Of a stretch of 64,000 bases of DNA, positions 8,757 through 17,190 are shown piece by piece. The stretch's first letter is position 1. Every line of letters starts with the position of its first letter. The stretch comes from CAWIJK01 sp963836375 (GTDB taxonomy: Bacteria > Actinomycetota > Acidimicrobiia > Acidimicrobiales > RAAP-2), in NCBI GenBank assembly GCA_963836375.1, contig CAWIJK010000002.1, positions 1,240,001-1,304,000 on the forward strand, in the 5' to 3' direction. A program made the translations under genes and the position numbers. The notes below the pieces were generated by a model, which saw nothing but the letters and a program-made list of their open reading frames with translations, had not been told where the DNA came from and ran no database searches.

Positions 8757-9497
8757 TCACTCACAGAGGTCGTCCGCCCGCTCGCCGTAGGCCGGGATGA
8801 TCCCGAGGTACGGCTCTGGGTCCCCGTCCCAGTCGAGGCCCAGGATCTGGGCGCGGCTTCGCCGCCCGGCCAGGGCCCGCACCAGCTCGAACCGCTCGGC
8901 GCTCACCGTGGCCCCGGGCGGTCCCTCGCCGAGGACCCGCTCCCGGCCCCCGGCCCGAAGGGCCAAGGCCGGGAGGCCCAGCTGGCGGATCCGGTAGTCG
9001 ACCCCGAAGCCGTAGGTGGCCAAGGCCAGGGCCGTGGCCGGCCCGTCGGGGGCGTGGTCGAGCCCGAGGGCGCCCCGCACGTCCTGGTCGTGGACGACGA
9101 GGTCGGTCACCAAGACGGCGCCCATGGCCACCGGCGCCGGATCCGAGAAGGCCACCTCGCCGCGGAGCATGGGGCCGAGGCGGACCATGACCGAGCGCCA
9201 GGACGCCGAGAGCTGGGCGACGCCGGCCGATCCGGCCCGACGCACCTGGGCGGCGGTCATGGCGTCGCGCCCAGCGGCCACCGTGTCGTCCCGCCACTGC
9301 TCGAGGAGGTCGAGCGGCGGCACGGTCCCGTCCGCCGCGTCCTGGGCCAGCCCGGCCACGTGGGCCAGCACGTCGCGCACGTGCCAACCCGGACAGGCCG
9401 GGACCGCGGTGTCGGCCGCCGATGGGCCAGCCTCCGATGGGCCGGCCGCGGTGGGGTCGAGCGCGGCGAGGAACCCGTCTTGGAGGCCGACGTACAT
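8757..9497 (-). CDS. Maleylpyruvate-isomerase-family mycothiol-dependent protein
   Basis: About 246 residues of the DinB-like four-helix fold. The motifs CPGWHVRDVLAHVAG and LVVHDQDVRGAL carry the His/Asp residues that bind metal in mycothiol-dependent maleylpyruvate isomerase. The family uses mycothiol or acts on thiol conjugates; the substrate here is unknown. The ATG at 9497 follows a GGAG; GTG 9512 and TTG 9524 are longer alternatives. It is the last gene of the operon read leftward from about 13.93 kb, after alcohol and aldehyde dehydrogenase genes. Confidence 0.78.
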   Translation of the reverse strand: MYVGLQDGFLAALDPTAAGPSEAGPSAADTAVPACPGWHVRDVLAHVAGLAQDAADGTVPPLDLLEQWRDDTVAAGRDAMTAAQVRRAGSAGVAQLSASWRSVMVRLGPMLRGEVAFSDPAPVAMGAVLVTDLVVHDQDVRGALGLDHAPDGPATALALATYGFGVDYRIRQLGLPALALRAGGRERVLGEGPPGATVSAERFELVRALAGRRSRAQILGLDWDGDPEPYLGIIPAYGERADDLCE

Positions 9498-9551
9498 CTC
9501 GTCGAGCTCCACCGGGGCATTCAAGCACCGGGCGGGCCGGCGCGCCGACGA

Positions 9552-10661
9552 CTATGGGTCGTCGAAGACGATCACGCTACGAGCGACCTCGCCGGCCTCC
9601 ATGGCGGCGAATGCCCCGTCGACCTCGTCGAGCCCGATCCGCCGGGTGACCAGCGCGCCCGGGTCGAGGGCGCCCGACTGGATCAGGCCGACCAGCATCG
9701 GGAAGTCCCGGTCGGGGTCGGCCGAGCCGTAGACGCTGCCGACCAGCGTCTTGGCGTCGGCGAAGAGCTCCATGGCGTTGAAGGCGACCTGGTCGTCGGC
9801 CGAGCCCGCCCCGACGACCACGGCGGTGCCCCCCCGGCGGACCATCGAGTAGGCGAGGCGAATGGTCTCGGGCCGCCCGACCACCTCGAAGACGTAGTCG
9901 GGCCCCCTCCCGCCGGTCAGCGCCCGCACCGCCTCGAGGGGGTCTTGCGCCGAGGCGTCCACGGCGGCCGTCGCCCCCATCGAGACGGCCATGGCCGCCT
10001 TGGCCGCCACCCGGTCCAGCGCGATCACCTGTCCGGCCCCGGCCAGGAGGGCACCTTGGACGACGCACAGCCCCACCCCGCCGCACCCGACCACGGCCAC
10101 CGACGACCCGGCGGGGACCCGGGCGACGTTGAGGACCGATCCGACCCCGGTGGCCAGGGCGCAGCCGACCAGGGCGGCCAGGTCGAGCGGGACGGCGGGG
10201 TCCACCCGCACGGCGCTGCCCTCGGGCACGAGCGTCGCCTCGGCGAAGGCGCCCACCCCGAGCCCCCGGACCAGGGGCTCGCCGTCGAGGGTGCCGTAGG
10301 GGCTGCCGAGCGAGTCGGCCAGGCCGACCTCACAGAGCATGGGCTGGCCGGCCAGGCAGTAGAAGCAGTACCGGCACGGCGGGTTCCATCCGAGCACGAC
10401 GTGGTCGCCCACGCCGACGCGGGTGACCTGCTCGCCCACCTCTTCGACCACGCCGGCCCCCTCGTGGCCAAGCACGGTCGGGAACACGAAGGGCAGGGTC
10501 CCGCGCAGCACCGACAGGTCCGAGTGGCACACCCCGCTCGCCGCCAGGCGCACCCGCACCTGGCGGGGACCGGTCGGGGCGAGCTCGATCGCCTCGGCCC
10601 TCACCGTGTCGCCCACCCCTCGGGCCACGGCGGCCCGCACCACCCGACCCGAACCGGTCAC
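9552..10661 (-). CDS. Zinc-dependent alcohol dehydrogenase (MDR family)
   Basis: A 369-residue medium-chain dehydrogenase. Catalytic zinc ligands are visible at C45 (GVCHSD), H66 (GHEG) and C167 (VGCALATG). Structural zinc cysteines are at 96, 99, 102 and 110. The cofactor motif GCGGVG is present, so it is intact. It should interconvert an alcohol and an aldehyde using NAD or a related carrier. The GTG start overlaps the stop of the upstream amidohydrolase gene by four bases (GTGA), pointing to translational coupling. Confidence 0.88.
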   Translation of the reverse strand: MTGSGRVVRAAVARGVGDTVRAEAIELAPTGPRQVRVRLAASGVCHSDLSVLRGTLPFVFPTVLGHEGAGVVEEVGEQVTRVGVGDHVVLGWNPPCRYCFYCLAGQPMLCEVGLADSLGSPYGTLDGEPLVRGLGVGAFAEATLVPEGSAVRVDPAVPLDLAALVGCALATGVGSVLNVARVPAGSSVAVVGCGGVGLCVVQGALLAGAGQVIALDRVAAKAAMAVSMGATAAVDASAQDPLEAVRALTGGRGPDYVFEVVGRPETIRLAYSMVRRGGTAVVVGAGSADDQVAFNAMELFADAKTLVGSVYGSADPDRDFPMLVGLIQSGALDPGALVTRRIGLDEVDGAFAAMEAGEVARSVIVFDDP

Positions 10662-12430
10662 TGTCCGGGCCCCGAGGGAGGACCGGTCCGCCCACGGGCC
10701 CCGGCCCAGTCCGATCCGGCGACGACGGTGTCGGTGTCGCGTCCCGAACGCAGCACCCGGCCGGGGCGGGCCCCGGTGAAGGCCCCCTGGTGCACCAGCT
10801 CGGTCCCGTTCACCAGCACGTGCTCGATCCCGGTCGCCTCGGCGTAGAGCCGGCTGGCCCCCCCGGGCAGGTCGTCGCGGGTCCGTTCGGGGCCGTGCCC
10901 CACCCGCCCGGGGTCGAACACCACCACATCGGCCCAGCAGCCCTCGGCCAGGCGGCCCCGGTCACGCAGCCCGTAGAGGCGGGCCGGCACCTCGGTCAGC
11001 TGGTGCACCGCCTCCTCCCAGCTGAGCAGGCCCCGGGCCCGCACCCCGTCCCCGAGCAACGACGTCGAGTAAATGGCCCCGCACATGGTGTCGAGGTGGG
11101 CCCCGGCGTCGGAGCCCCCGACGATCGCCCGCGGGTCGGTCCAGACCTTGGCCCGGGCGTCCCAGTCGGCGTCGGACTCGGGGATGGGCGGTCGCAGGCC
11201 GGTGCGGAGCCCGTCCGCCACCACCACGTCGAGGAGGGCGTCGAAGGGGTCAAGGCCCCGCTCGGCCGCCACCTGACCGACGGTGCGACCCTCGCAGGCC
11301 GCCGTCTCGGGCACGAAGGTCTCCTCGAAGACGAGGCGCCTCCAGACCGTCAGGTGGCGCAGGATCCCCGCCTCCTCGGACTGGGCCCCCTGGTCGAGGC
11401 GCCGGCGGACCGCCGGGTCCGACAGGGCGGCCAGGCGCTCGGGGACCGGCAGGGCCAGGACCTCGCGCCAGCCGGGCAGACCGTCCAAGATGGCCCCGGA
11501 CGCAAAGGAGAGCCGGATCCGCATGGTGTGCGGGAGGGTGAGGGCGACCACGGTCGCCCCCCGGGCCGCCGCGGCGTCGGAGGCGCCGAGCTGGTGCTCG
11601 GTGCCTCCGGGGTTCATGGCCGAGACCCCGAGGACGTTCCAGTTGACCGGGCGGTCCGCCAGCAGCGAGACCGCGGCCATGAGGTCGACCTCCTCGTCAC
11701 TGAAGCCGTTGAGGCAGCCGGGCACGATCAGCTCCACCGTGGTGCCGGGGTGGGCCGCCACCTCGGCGGCCAGGGCCTCGATCTCGCTGCGGGCCGCCGA
11801 CCGGGAGGGCACCGGCCGCCCGTCGCCGTCGTGGTGGGTGTGGGCCTGGGACGTCGAGAACCCGACCGCCCCTTCGTCGAGGGCCCGACCGAGCGCCTCG
11901 ACCATGGCCGCCACCTGGGCGGCGGTCGCCTCGGTGCCCACGGCGTCGGGCCCCATCGTCGTGCGGCGCAGCGCCGAGTGGCCGACCAAGAAGCCGGCGT
12001 TCACCCCGACCCTGCCCTCGAGCCGTCCGAGCCACTCGCCGAACGAGGTCCACGACCAGTCCAGGCCCTCGCGCAAGGCGGCCAGGGGCATCCCCTCCAC
12101 CCGGGCCATCATCTCGGTGAGGTACCCGGCATGGTCCGGGCCCGCCGGGGCCAGCGAGAACCCGCAGTTGCCCCCGAACACCGTGGTGACCCCGTGCAGC
12201 GGGGACGGGCTGGCGGCGGGGTCCCAGAAGAGCTGGGCGTCGTAGTGGGTGTGGAGGTCGACGAACCCGGGGGCCACCACCAGCCCGTCGGCGTCGATGA
12301 CCCGTGGCGCGCCCTCGCTGATCGGGCCCAGCTCGACCACCCGGCCGTCGCGCACACCGAGGTCGGCTTGGCGGGACGCCGCCCCGGTGCCGTCGACGAC
12401 CGTCCCGCCGCGGATGACCAGATCGAACAT
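10658..12430 (-). CDS. N-acyl-D-amino-acid deacylase-like amidohydrolase
   Basis: A 590-residue amidohydrolase of the D-aminoacylase type. Near the N-terminus are VIRGGTVVDGTG and the metal motif DLHTHYD. NCGFSLAP supplies the cysteine used as a metal ligand in this family, and HTHHDGDG and GGSDAGAHLDT follow further on. It probably hydrolyses an amide or a related C-N bond. It lies between the aldehyde and alcohol dehydrogenase genes, 15 bases after the first, so it shares their pathway. Actual substrates of such relatives are very diverse. Confidence 0.83.
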   Translation of the reverse strand: MFDLVIRGGTVVDGTGAASRQADLGVRDGRVVELGPISEGAPRVIDADGLVVAPGFVDLHTHYDAQLFWDPAASPSPLHGVTTVFGGNCGFSLAPAGPDHAGYLTEMMARVEGMPLAALREGLDWSWTSFGEWLGRLEGRVGVNAGFLVGHSALRRTTMGPDAVGTEATAAQVAAMVEALGRALDEGAVGFSTSQAHTHHDGDGRPVPSRSAARSEIEALAAEVAAHPGTTVELIVPGCLNGFSDEEVDLMAAVSLLADRPVNWNVLGVSAMNPGGTEHQLGASDAAAARGATVVALTLPHTMRIRLSFASGAILDGLPGWREVLALPVPERLAALSDPAVRRRLDQGAQSEEAGILRHLTVWRRLVFEETFVPETAACEGRTVGQVAAERGLDPFDALLDVVVADGLRTGLRPPIPESDADWDARAKVWTDPRAIVGGSDAGAHLDTMCGAIYSTSLLGDGVRARGLLSWEEAVHQLTEVPARLYGLRDRGRLAEGCWADVVVFDPGRVGHGPERTRDDLPGGASRLYAEATGIEHVLVNGTELVHQGAFTGARPGRVLRSGRDTDTVVAGSDWAGARGRTGPPSGPGQ

Positions 12431-12445
12431 CGGCCCGTCCCCGGC

Positions 12446-13930
12446 CTAGTGGTGGGCGGGGCCCGGGGCGGTCAGGACCGTGCGTGGCCGGGTGAAGGCC
12501 CGCATGCCCTCGGGCCCGAGCTCGACCCCGAACCCGGACTGCTTCCACCCGCCCATCGGGGCCCGGAAGTCCATGGCCGACATGCCGTGGCAGTTCACGA
12601 ACACGGTGCCCGCCTCGAGCCGGTGGGCCACCGACGCGGCGAGGTCGTCGTCGTTGCTCCAGACCGAGGCGCACAGTCCGAAGCTGGTGTCGTTGGCCGC
12701 GGCCAGCGCTTCGTCGAGGTCGCGGTAGGAAAGGACGGGGAGGGCCGGCGCGAACTGCTCCTCGCGGACGAGGCGCGAGTCGGGGGGCGGCGAAACGACC
12801 AGGGCCGGTGACACCAGGTAGCCGCCGGAGGAGGCGTCCTCGGGACGCACGGTGGCCGGCCGGTGGACCCGGCCCCCGAGCGACCCGGCCTCGGCAATGA
12901 GCGACTCCACCCGGTCCCGGGCCTCGGGCCGGTGGACCGGGCCCATGGTCACCCCGTCGGCCAACCCGTCTCCGACCACCTCGGTCGCCAGGCGGGCCGT
13001 CAGGGCCTCCACCAGGTCGGCCAGTCGGTCCTCGTGGACGTAGAGCCGCTTGATGGCCATGCAGACCTGGCCGCTCGTCACGAAGGCCGCCTCGACCAGC
13101 TTGGAGGCCAGCGCGTCGTCGATCTCGACGTCGGGGGCCAAGAGGGCCGGGTCGTTCCCGCCGAGCTCGAGCACCACCGGCTTGGTCCCCGCCGAGGCCG
13201 ACGCCATGACGGCCCGACCGGTCGGGACCCCGCCGGTGAACGAGATCATGTTGACGTCTCGGTGCGCGACCAACGCCTCGCCCAGGGCGGCCTCGGGACC
13301 GTTCACGATGTTGAGGACCCCCCGTGGTAGCGCCGCCGCCATGGCGGCCACCGTCGCCAGCACGGCTCCCGGGCAGGTCGGGGGAGCCTTGGCGACAACG
13401 GTGTTGCCGGTGAGCAGCGCCGGCAGCACCTTGTTCCCCATCACCGAGACCGGCCAGTTGAACGGCAGCAGCGCGGCGATCACGCCGTGGGGCACATACT
13501 CAACCTCGGTGCGCCGGTGGCCCTCGCCCACCAGGCGCGGGGTGAGGGCCTCGGCGGTGAACGGGGCGAAGGCCCCGGCCATGCCGGCCAGGGTTCCAGA
13601 GTCGAACATGGCCTCGAACAGGACCTTGCCGTGCTCGCGGGTGAGCAGGCGGGCCAGGGCATCGCGCTCGACGGCGGCGGCGGCGGCCTGGCCGGCGGCC
13701 ACGACCCGCTCGGCGCGCGCCGCCGGATCGGTGGCCGCCCACGACGGGAAGGCGCGCCGGGCGGCGGCCACCGCCGCGTCGAGCTGGGCCACCGAGGCCG
13801 ACGGCGCCTCGAGCACCACCTCGGCCGGTCGCACCGGGTTCGTCACCGCATAGGTGCCGGCGTCCCCGGCCACCGTCTCGCCGTCGATCACCAGCCCGAA
13901 TTGCTCGCCCACCGTGCCCCCGATCGCCAC
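12446..13930 (-). CDS. NAD(P)-dependent aldehyde dehydrogenase
   Basis: A 494-residue aldehyde dehydrogenase with the catalytic set intact: N158 (PFNWP), E255 (LELGG) and C290 (SGQVC). It oxidises an aldehyde to the acid. It is the first gene of the operon reading left (aldehyde dehydrogenase, amidohydrolase, alcohol dehydrogenase, mycothiol-dependent protein). The GTG at 13930 or a GTG 18 bases further in could be the start. The operator at 14019 lies about 90 bases upstream. Confidence 0.9.
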   Translation of the reverse strand: MAIGGTVGEQFGLVIDGETVAGDAGTYAVTNPVRPAEVVLEAPSASVAQLDAAVAAARRAFPSWAATDPAARAERVVAAGQAAAAAVERDALARLLTREHGKVLFEAMFDSGTLAGMAGAFAPFTAEALTPRLVGEGHRRTEVEYVPHGVIAALLPFNWPVSVMGNKVLPALLTGNTVVAKAPPTCPGAVLATVAAMAAALPRGVLNIVNGPEAALGEALVAHRDVNMISFTGGVPTGRAVMASASAGTKPVVLELGGNDPALLAPDVEIDDALASKLVEAAFVTSGQVCMAIKRLYVHEDRLADLVEALTARLATEVVGDGLADGVTMGPVHRPEARDRVESLIAEAGSLGGRVHRPATVRPEDASSGGYLVSPALVVSPPPDSRLVREEQFAPALPVLSYRDLDEALAAANDTSFGLCASVWSNDDDLAASVAHRLEAGTVFVNCHGMSAMDFRAPMGGWKQSGFGVELGPEGMRAFTRPRTVLTAPGPAHH

Positions 13931-14018
13931 CGTGCCCCCGATCGTCTCTGCGGCGGGCCGGCGCCCGCCACCTCGGCCCGCCCTCCGGTGGCACCCGGCC
14001 CGGGGGACCCGTCGATCC

Positions 14019-14032
14019 TGACGATAGTGTCA
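14019..14032. promoter_or_regulatory. 14-bp palindrome, putative operator (copy 2)
   Basis: TGACGATAGTGTCA lies between the divergent aldehyde dehydrogenase (start 13930) and amidohydrolase (start 14072) operons. It shares TGAC and GTGTCA with the other copies. Hexamers resembling -10 boxes (TATCGT on the minus strand, GATAGT on the plus strand) fall inside it, so binding could cover both core promoters. Confidence 0.6.
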
Positions 14033-14071
14033 CCTTCCGGTGAGCGAGACGGCGCTGTCGGGAGGGCCGGG

Positions 14072-15289
14072 GTGAGCCCGGCCGGGACGGCCCACGGTTC
14101 CCCCCTCTTGGCGGACCCCGACCCGAGGGAGATCGTGGTGCCGGTCATCTCGGTCGACGACCACCTGATCGAGCCGCCCGACCTCTTCGACGGGAGGCTG
14201 CCCGGTGCCCTCGCCCCGAGAGCGCCCAGGGTGGTCGAGCTCGACGGCGGACGCGAGGCCTGGGAGTTCGAGGGCAACCTCTACCCCAACGTCGGGCTGA
14301 ACGCAGTGGTCGGCCGGCCCCGCGAGGACTGGAGCATGGACCCGGCCCGCTTCAGTGAGATGCGCCCCGGTTGTTACGACATCGACGCCCGCATCGCCGA
14401 CATGGACACGGCCGGGATCTGGGCCTCGTTGTGCTTCCCGTCGCTGGTGGCGGGCTTCTGCGGCTCGGTGTTCAGCCGGTCGCGCGACCCCGAACTCGGG
14501 CTGGCCTGTGTCAGGGCCTGGAACGACTGGCACCTCGAGGTCTGGGCGGGACGCCACCCCGAGCGCATCATCCCCCTCCAGCTGACCTGGCTGTCCGACG
14601 TGGCCGTGGCGACGGCCGACGTCAGGGCCAACGCGGCCCGGGGCTTCAAAGCGGTCAGCTTCCCCGAGTTCCCGGCCCAGCTCGGCCTGCCCTCGATCTT
14701 CTCGGGGCACTGGGACCCGTTGTTCGCCGCCTGCGAGGAGACCTCCACCGTGGTGTGCCTGCACACCGGCGCCTCCGCCTGGGCCCCGCTCCCCTCGCCC
14801 GACCCCCCGTTCGAGCTGCTGCCGACCCTGTTCCCGGTCAACGCCCTGGTGGCCGCGGCCGAGTGGTTGTGGTCCGGGGTGCCCCTGCGGTTCCCGGACC
14901 TCGCCGTCGCCCTCTCCGAGGGGGGCATGGGATGGGTCCCCATGCTGATGGACCGCGTCGACTACGTCGTGGACCACTCGGCCTCGGGCACCGAGTCGGG
15001 GGCCTGGCCGTCGGCGCTGCGCCCGAGCGAGGTGCTGCGCCGGAACTTCTGGTTCTGCAGCATCGACGACCCGTCGGTGATCCCGTTGCGCCACACCATC
15101 GGGGTGGACCACATCATGGTGGAGAGCGACTATCCCCACGCCGACTCGAGCTGGCCCGACACCCAGGCCGTGCTCGCCGCCACCATGGCCGGGGTCCCCG
15201 AGCCCGAGCTGCGGGCCATGGCGGCGGGGAACGCCGCCGCCCTGTTCCGGCACCCCCTGCCCCCGAGCGACGACTGGCGGGGGGGATGA
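14072..15289 (+). CDS. Amidohydrolase 2 (ACMSD-type TIM barrel) protein
   Basis: A 405-residue metal-dependent hydrolase of the amidohydrolase-2 group. The GTG at 14072 follows a GGGAGGG site. The N-terminal SVDDHLIEPPD is the D-x-H-x-x-EP variant of the metal motif, and VESDYPHADSSWP near the C-terminus is the usual Asp-containing signature. Relatives are decarboxylases or C-C/C-N hydrolases. It starts the plus-strand operon, and its stop overlaps the next gene, a second member of the family, by four bases. Confidence 0.85.
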   Translation: MSPAGTAHGSPLLADPDPREIVVPVISVDDHLIEPPDLFDGRLPGALAPRAPRVVELDGGREAWEFEGNLYPNVGLNAVVGRPREDWSMDPARFSEMRPGCYDIDARIADMDTAGIWASLCFPSLVAGFCGSVFSRSRDPELGLACVRAWNDWHLEVWAGRHPERIIPLQLTWLSDVAVATADVRANAARGFKAVSFPEFPAQLGLPSIFSGHWDPLFAACEETSTVVCLHTGASAWAPLPSPDPPFELLPTLFPVNALVAAAEWLWSGVPLRFPDLAVALSEGGMGWVPMLMDRVDYVVDHSASGTESGAWPSALRPSEVLRRNFWFCSIDDPSVIPLRHTIGVDHIMVESDYPHADSSWPDTQAVLAATMAGVPEPELRAMAAGNAAALFRHPLPPSDDWRGG

Positions 15290-16758
15290 CGGTGAGCGCC
15301 TCGGTGGCCACCGTGGTCGTCGACGCCGACGGTCACGTGGTCGAACCGCCCGACGCCTGGGCCGCGCTCGGCGAGTCCGAGCGCCCTCGCATCGAAGAGG
15401 ACGCCGCCCACTACGAGCACGTCATCGTCGACGACCAGGAGATCCTCGCCGTCCCCCTGGGCACCCTGGCCACGCCGGGCTCGAGGTTCTCGGACCCCGA
15501 GGCCTTCACCCCGCTGGCCCAGGCCCAGCCCGGGGGGGCCAATCCCGGGCTCCGCCTCGACGACATGGACACCGAGGGCATTGACCAGGCGATGCTGTTC
15601 CCCTCCATCGGGCTGTACTTCTCCGCGGTGCGCGAGGCATCGACGGCGGTGGCCCTGGCCCGCGCCTACAACGACTGGCTCGCCTCCTACTGTGCCGCCG
15701 ACCCCCTGCGGCTGTTCGGGGCGGCCATGCTGCCGATGCAAGACCCGGCGGCGGCGGCGGCCGAGCTGCGCCGGGCCGTCGGCGAGCTCCACTTCCCCGC
15801 CGCCTTCGTGCGGCCCAATCCCTGCGCCGGACGCTCCCTGTCCGATCCGGCCAACGAGGTGGTCTGGTCGGCGGCCGAAGAGCTCGGGGTGCCCATCGGC
15901 ATCCACGAGGGCAGCTCGGTGATCGTCCCCACCCTCGGCGCCGACCGGCCCTTCAACCCCCTGATCCTCCACGCCACCTCCCACGCCTTCGAAGAGATGC
16001 TGGCCTGCGCCCAACTGATCGCCTTCGGTGTCCTCGAGCGGCACCCCGACCTCCAGGTGGTGTTCCTCGAGTCCGGAGGGGGCTGGGCCCCCTTCTGGCT
16101 CGAGCGCCTCGACGAGCAGGCCGAGAGCTTCGGCGGGTTCTGCCCCGAGATGCGCCTCCGCCCGAGTGAGTACTTCGCCCGGCAGTGCGCCATCAGCTAC
16201 GAGGTCGACGAGCGGACCCTGCCGGCCCTCCTGCCCCACATCGGCCGCGAGCGGGTGGTGTGGGGCTCGGACTATCCGCACCACGACGCCACGTTCCCCG
16301 GTGCCGTGCACGAGCTGCGGCGGACGCTCGGCCCCCTCACCCCCGACGCCCAGGCGATGGTGCTCGGCCTCAACGCCCAGCGCATCTACCGGCTGCCCCC
16401 CCACCGCACCGGGCCGTCGGCCGTCGTCGACGCCTACTTCGCCGCCATCACCACCCGGGACACCGCGGCCATCCGACGACTGTTCGCCGGCGACGCCGAG
16501 CTTGCGACCGACCGGGCGGTCCACCGCGGCGTCGACGAGATCGCCCGCTTCTACGCCGAGGGTGCCTTCGGCTTCGACGACCTCCGGCCGCGCCCGTCCG
16601 CCTACGACGTCCACGGCGTCCGGGTGGAGGTGGCCATCGACCTGCACATCGGCGGGACCGACACCATGGTGGTCGACGAGTTCATCGTCGCCGGCGACAA
16701 GATCAGCCGGCTCTCGATCTCGGCCCTGCCGTCCGTGCTGGGTTCGCCGAACGCCTAA
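15286..16758 (+). CDS. Amidohydrolase 2 fused to an NTF2/SnoaL-like domain
   Basis: A 490-residue protein. Residues 1 to ~370 are an amidohydrolase-2 domain (DADGHVVEPPDAW at the start, WGSDYPHHDATFP near its end). A linker leads to residues ~380-490, an NTF2/SnoaL-like fold (AVVDAYFAAITTRDT, then ELATDRAVHRGVDEIARFY). That domain often binds hydrophobic or polyketide-like small molecules, so it may form part of the substrate pocket. The ATG lies in ATGA, overlapping the previous stop. Family members normally end after the barrel, so the fusion is unusual. Confidence 0.82.
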   Translation: MTVSASVATVVVDADGHVVEPPDAWAALGESERPRIEEDAAHYEHVIVDDQEILAVPLGTLATPGSRFSDPEAFTPLAQAQPGGANPGLRLDDMDTEGIDQAMLFPSIGLYFSAVREASTAVALARAYNDWLASYCAADPLRLFGAAMLPMQDPAAAAAELRRAVGELHFPAAFVRPNPCAGRSLSDPANEVVWSAAEELGVPIGIHEGSSVIVPTLGADRPFNPLILHATSHAFEEMLACAQLIAFGVLERHPDLQVVFLESGGGWAPFWLERLDEQAESFGGFCPEMRLRPSEYFARQCAISYEVDERTLPALLPHIGRERVVWGSDYPHHDATFPGAVHELRRTLGPLTPDAQAMVLGLNAQRIYRLPPHRTGPSAVVDAYFAAITTRDTAAIRRLFAGDAELATDRAVHRGVDEIARFYAEGAFGFDDLRPRPSAYDVHGVRVEVAIDLHIGGTDTMVVDEFIVAGDKISRLSISALPSVLGSPNA

Positions 16759-16767
16759 CATCGCCCG

Positions 16768-17190
16768 ATGATCGCTGACGGCCCACCGTTCCGGCTCCTG
16801 CCGCGCCTCGACGCCGACAACCGGTTCTTCTGGACCAGCGGGGAGGACGGGCGGCTCCGCTTCCTGCGCTGCGGGGCCTGCCGGTCGTTCGTCCACCCGC
16901 CCGCACCCCGTTGCCCCCAATGCCTGTCTGAGTCCCTGACACCCGAGGCGGTGTCGGGCCGCGGCGTCGTCGAGACCTTCACCGTCAACTACCAGCAGTG
17001 GATTCCCGGGGCCGACCCCTACATCGTGGCCTGGGTCTCGATCGCCGAGCAGCCCGACGTGCGGCTGACCACCAACCTCGTCGGCATCGAACCCGACGAG
17101 GTCACCATCGGGATGCCGGTGGAGGTCACCTTCGAGCCGGCCGACGACGTGTGGCTGCCGCTTTTCCGCCGACTCGGCGGGGCGGCGTGA
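16768..17190 (+). CDS. DUF35 OB-fold/zinc-ribbon acyl-CoA-associated protein
   Basis: A 140-residue protein. An N-terminal helix with NRFFWTSGEDGRLRF leads to a rubredoxin-like zinc ribbon (CGAC and CPQC) and then an OB fold. DUF35 proteins bind acyl-CoA thioesters and partner with thiolase-like enzymes, as ChsH2 does with Ltp2 in bacterial steroid side-chain cleavage. The next gene overlaps its stop by four bases and encodes just such a thiolase-like protein, so a two-subunit enzyme is likely. Confidence 0.88.
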   Translation: MIADGPPFRLLPRLDADNRFFWTSGEDGRLRFLRCGACRSFVHPPAPRCPQCLSESLTPEAVSGRGVVETFTVNYQQWIPGADPYIVAWVSIAEQPDVRLTTNLVGIEPDEVTIGMPVEVTFEPADDVWLPLFRRLGGAA

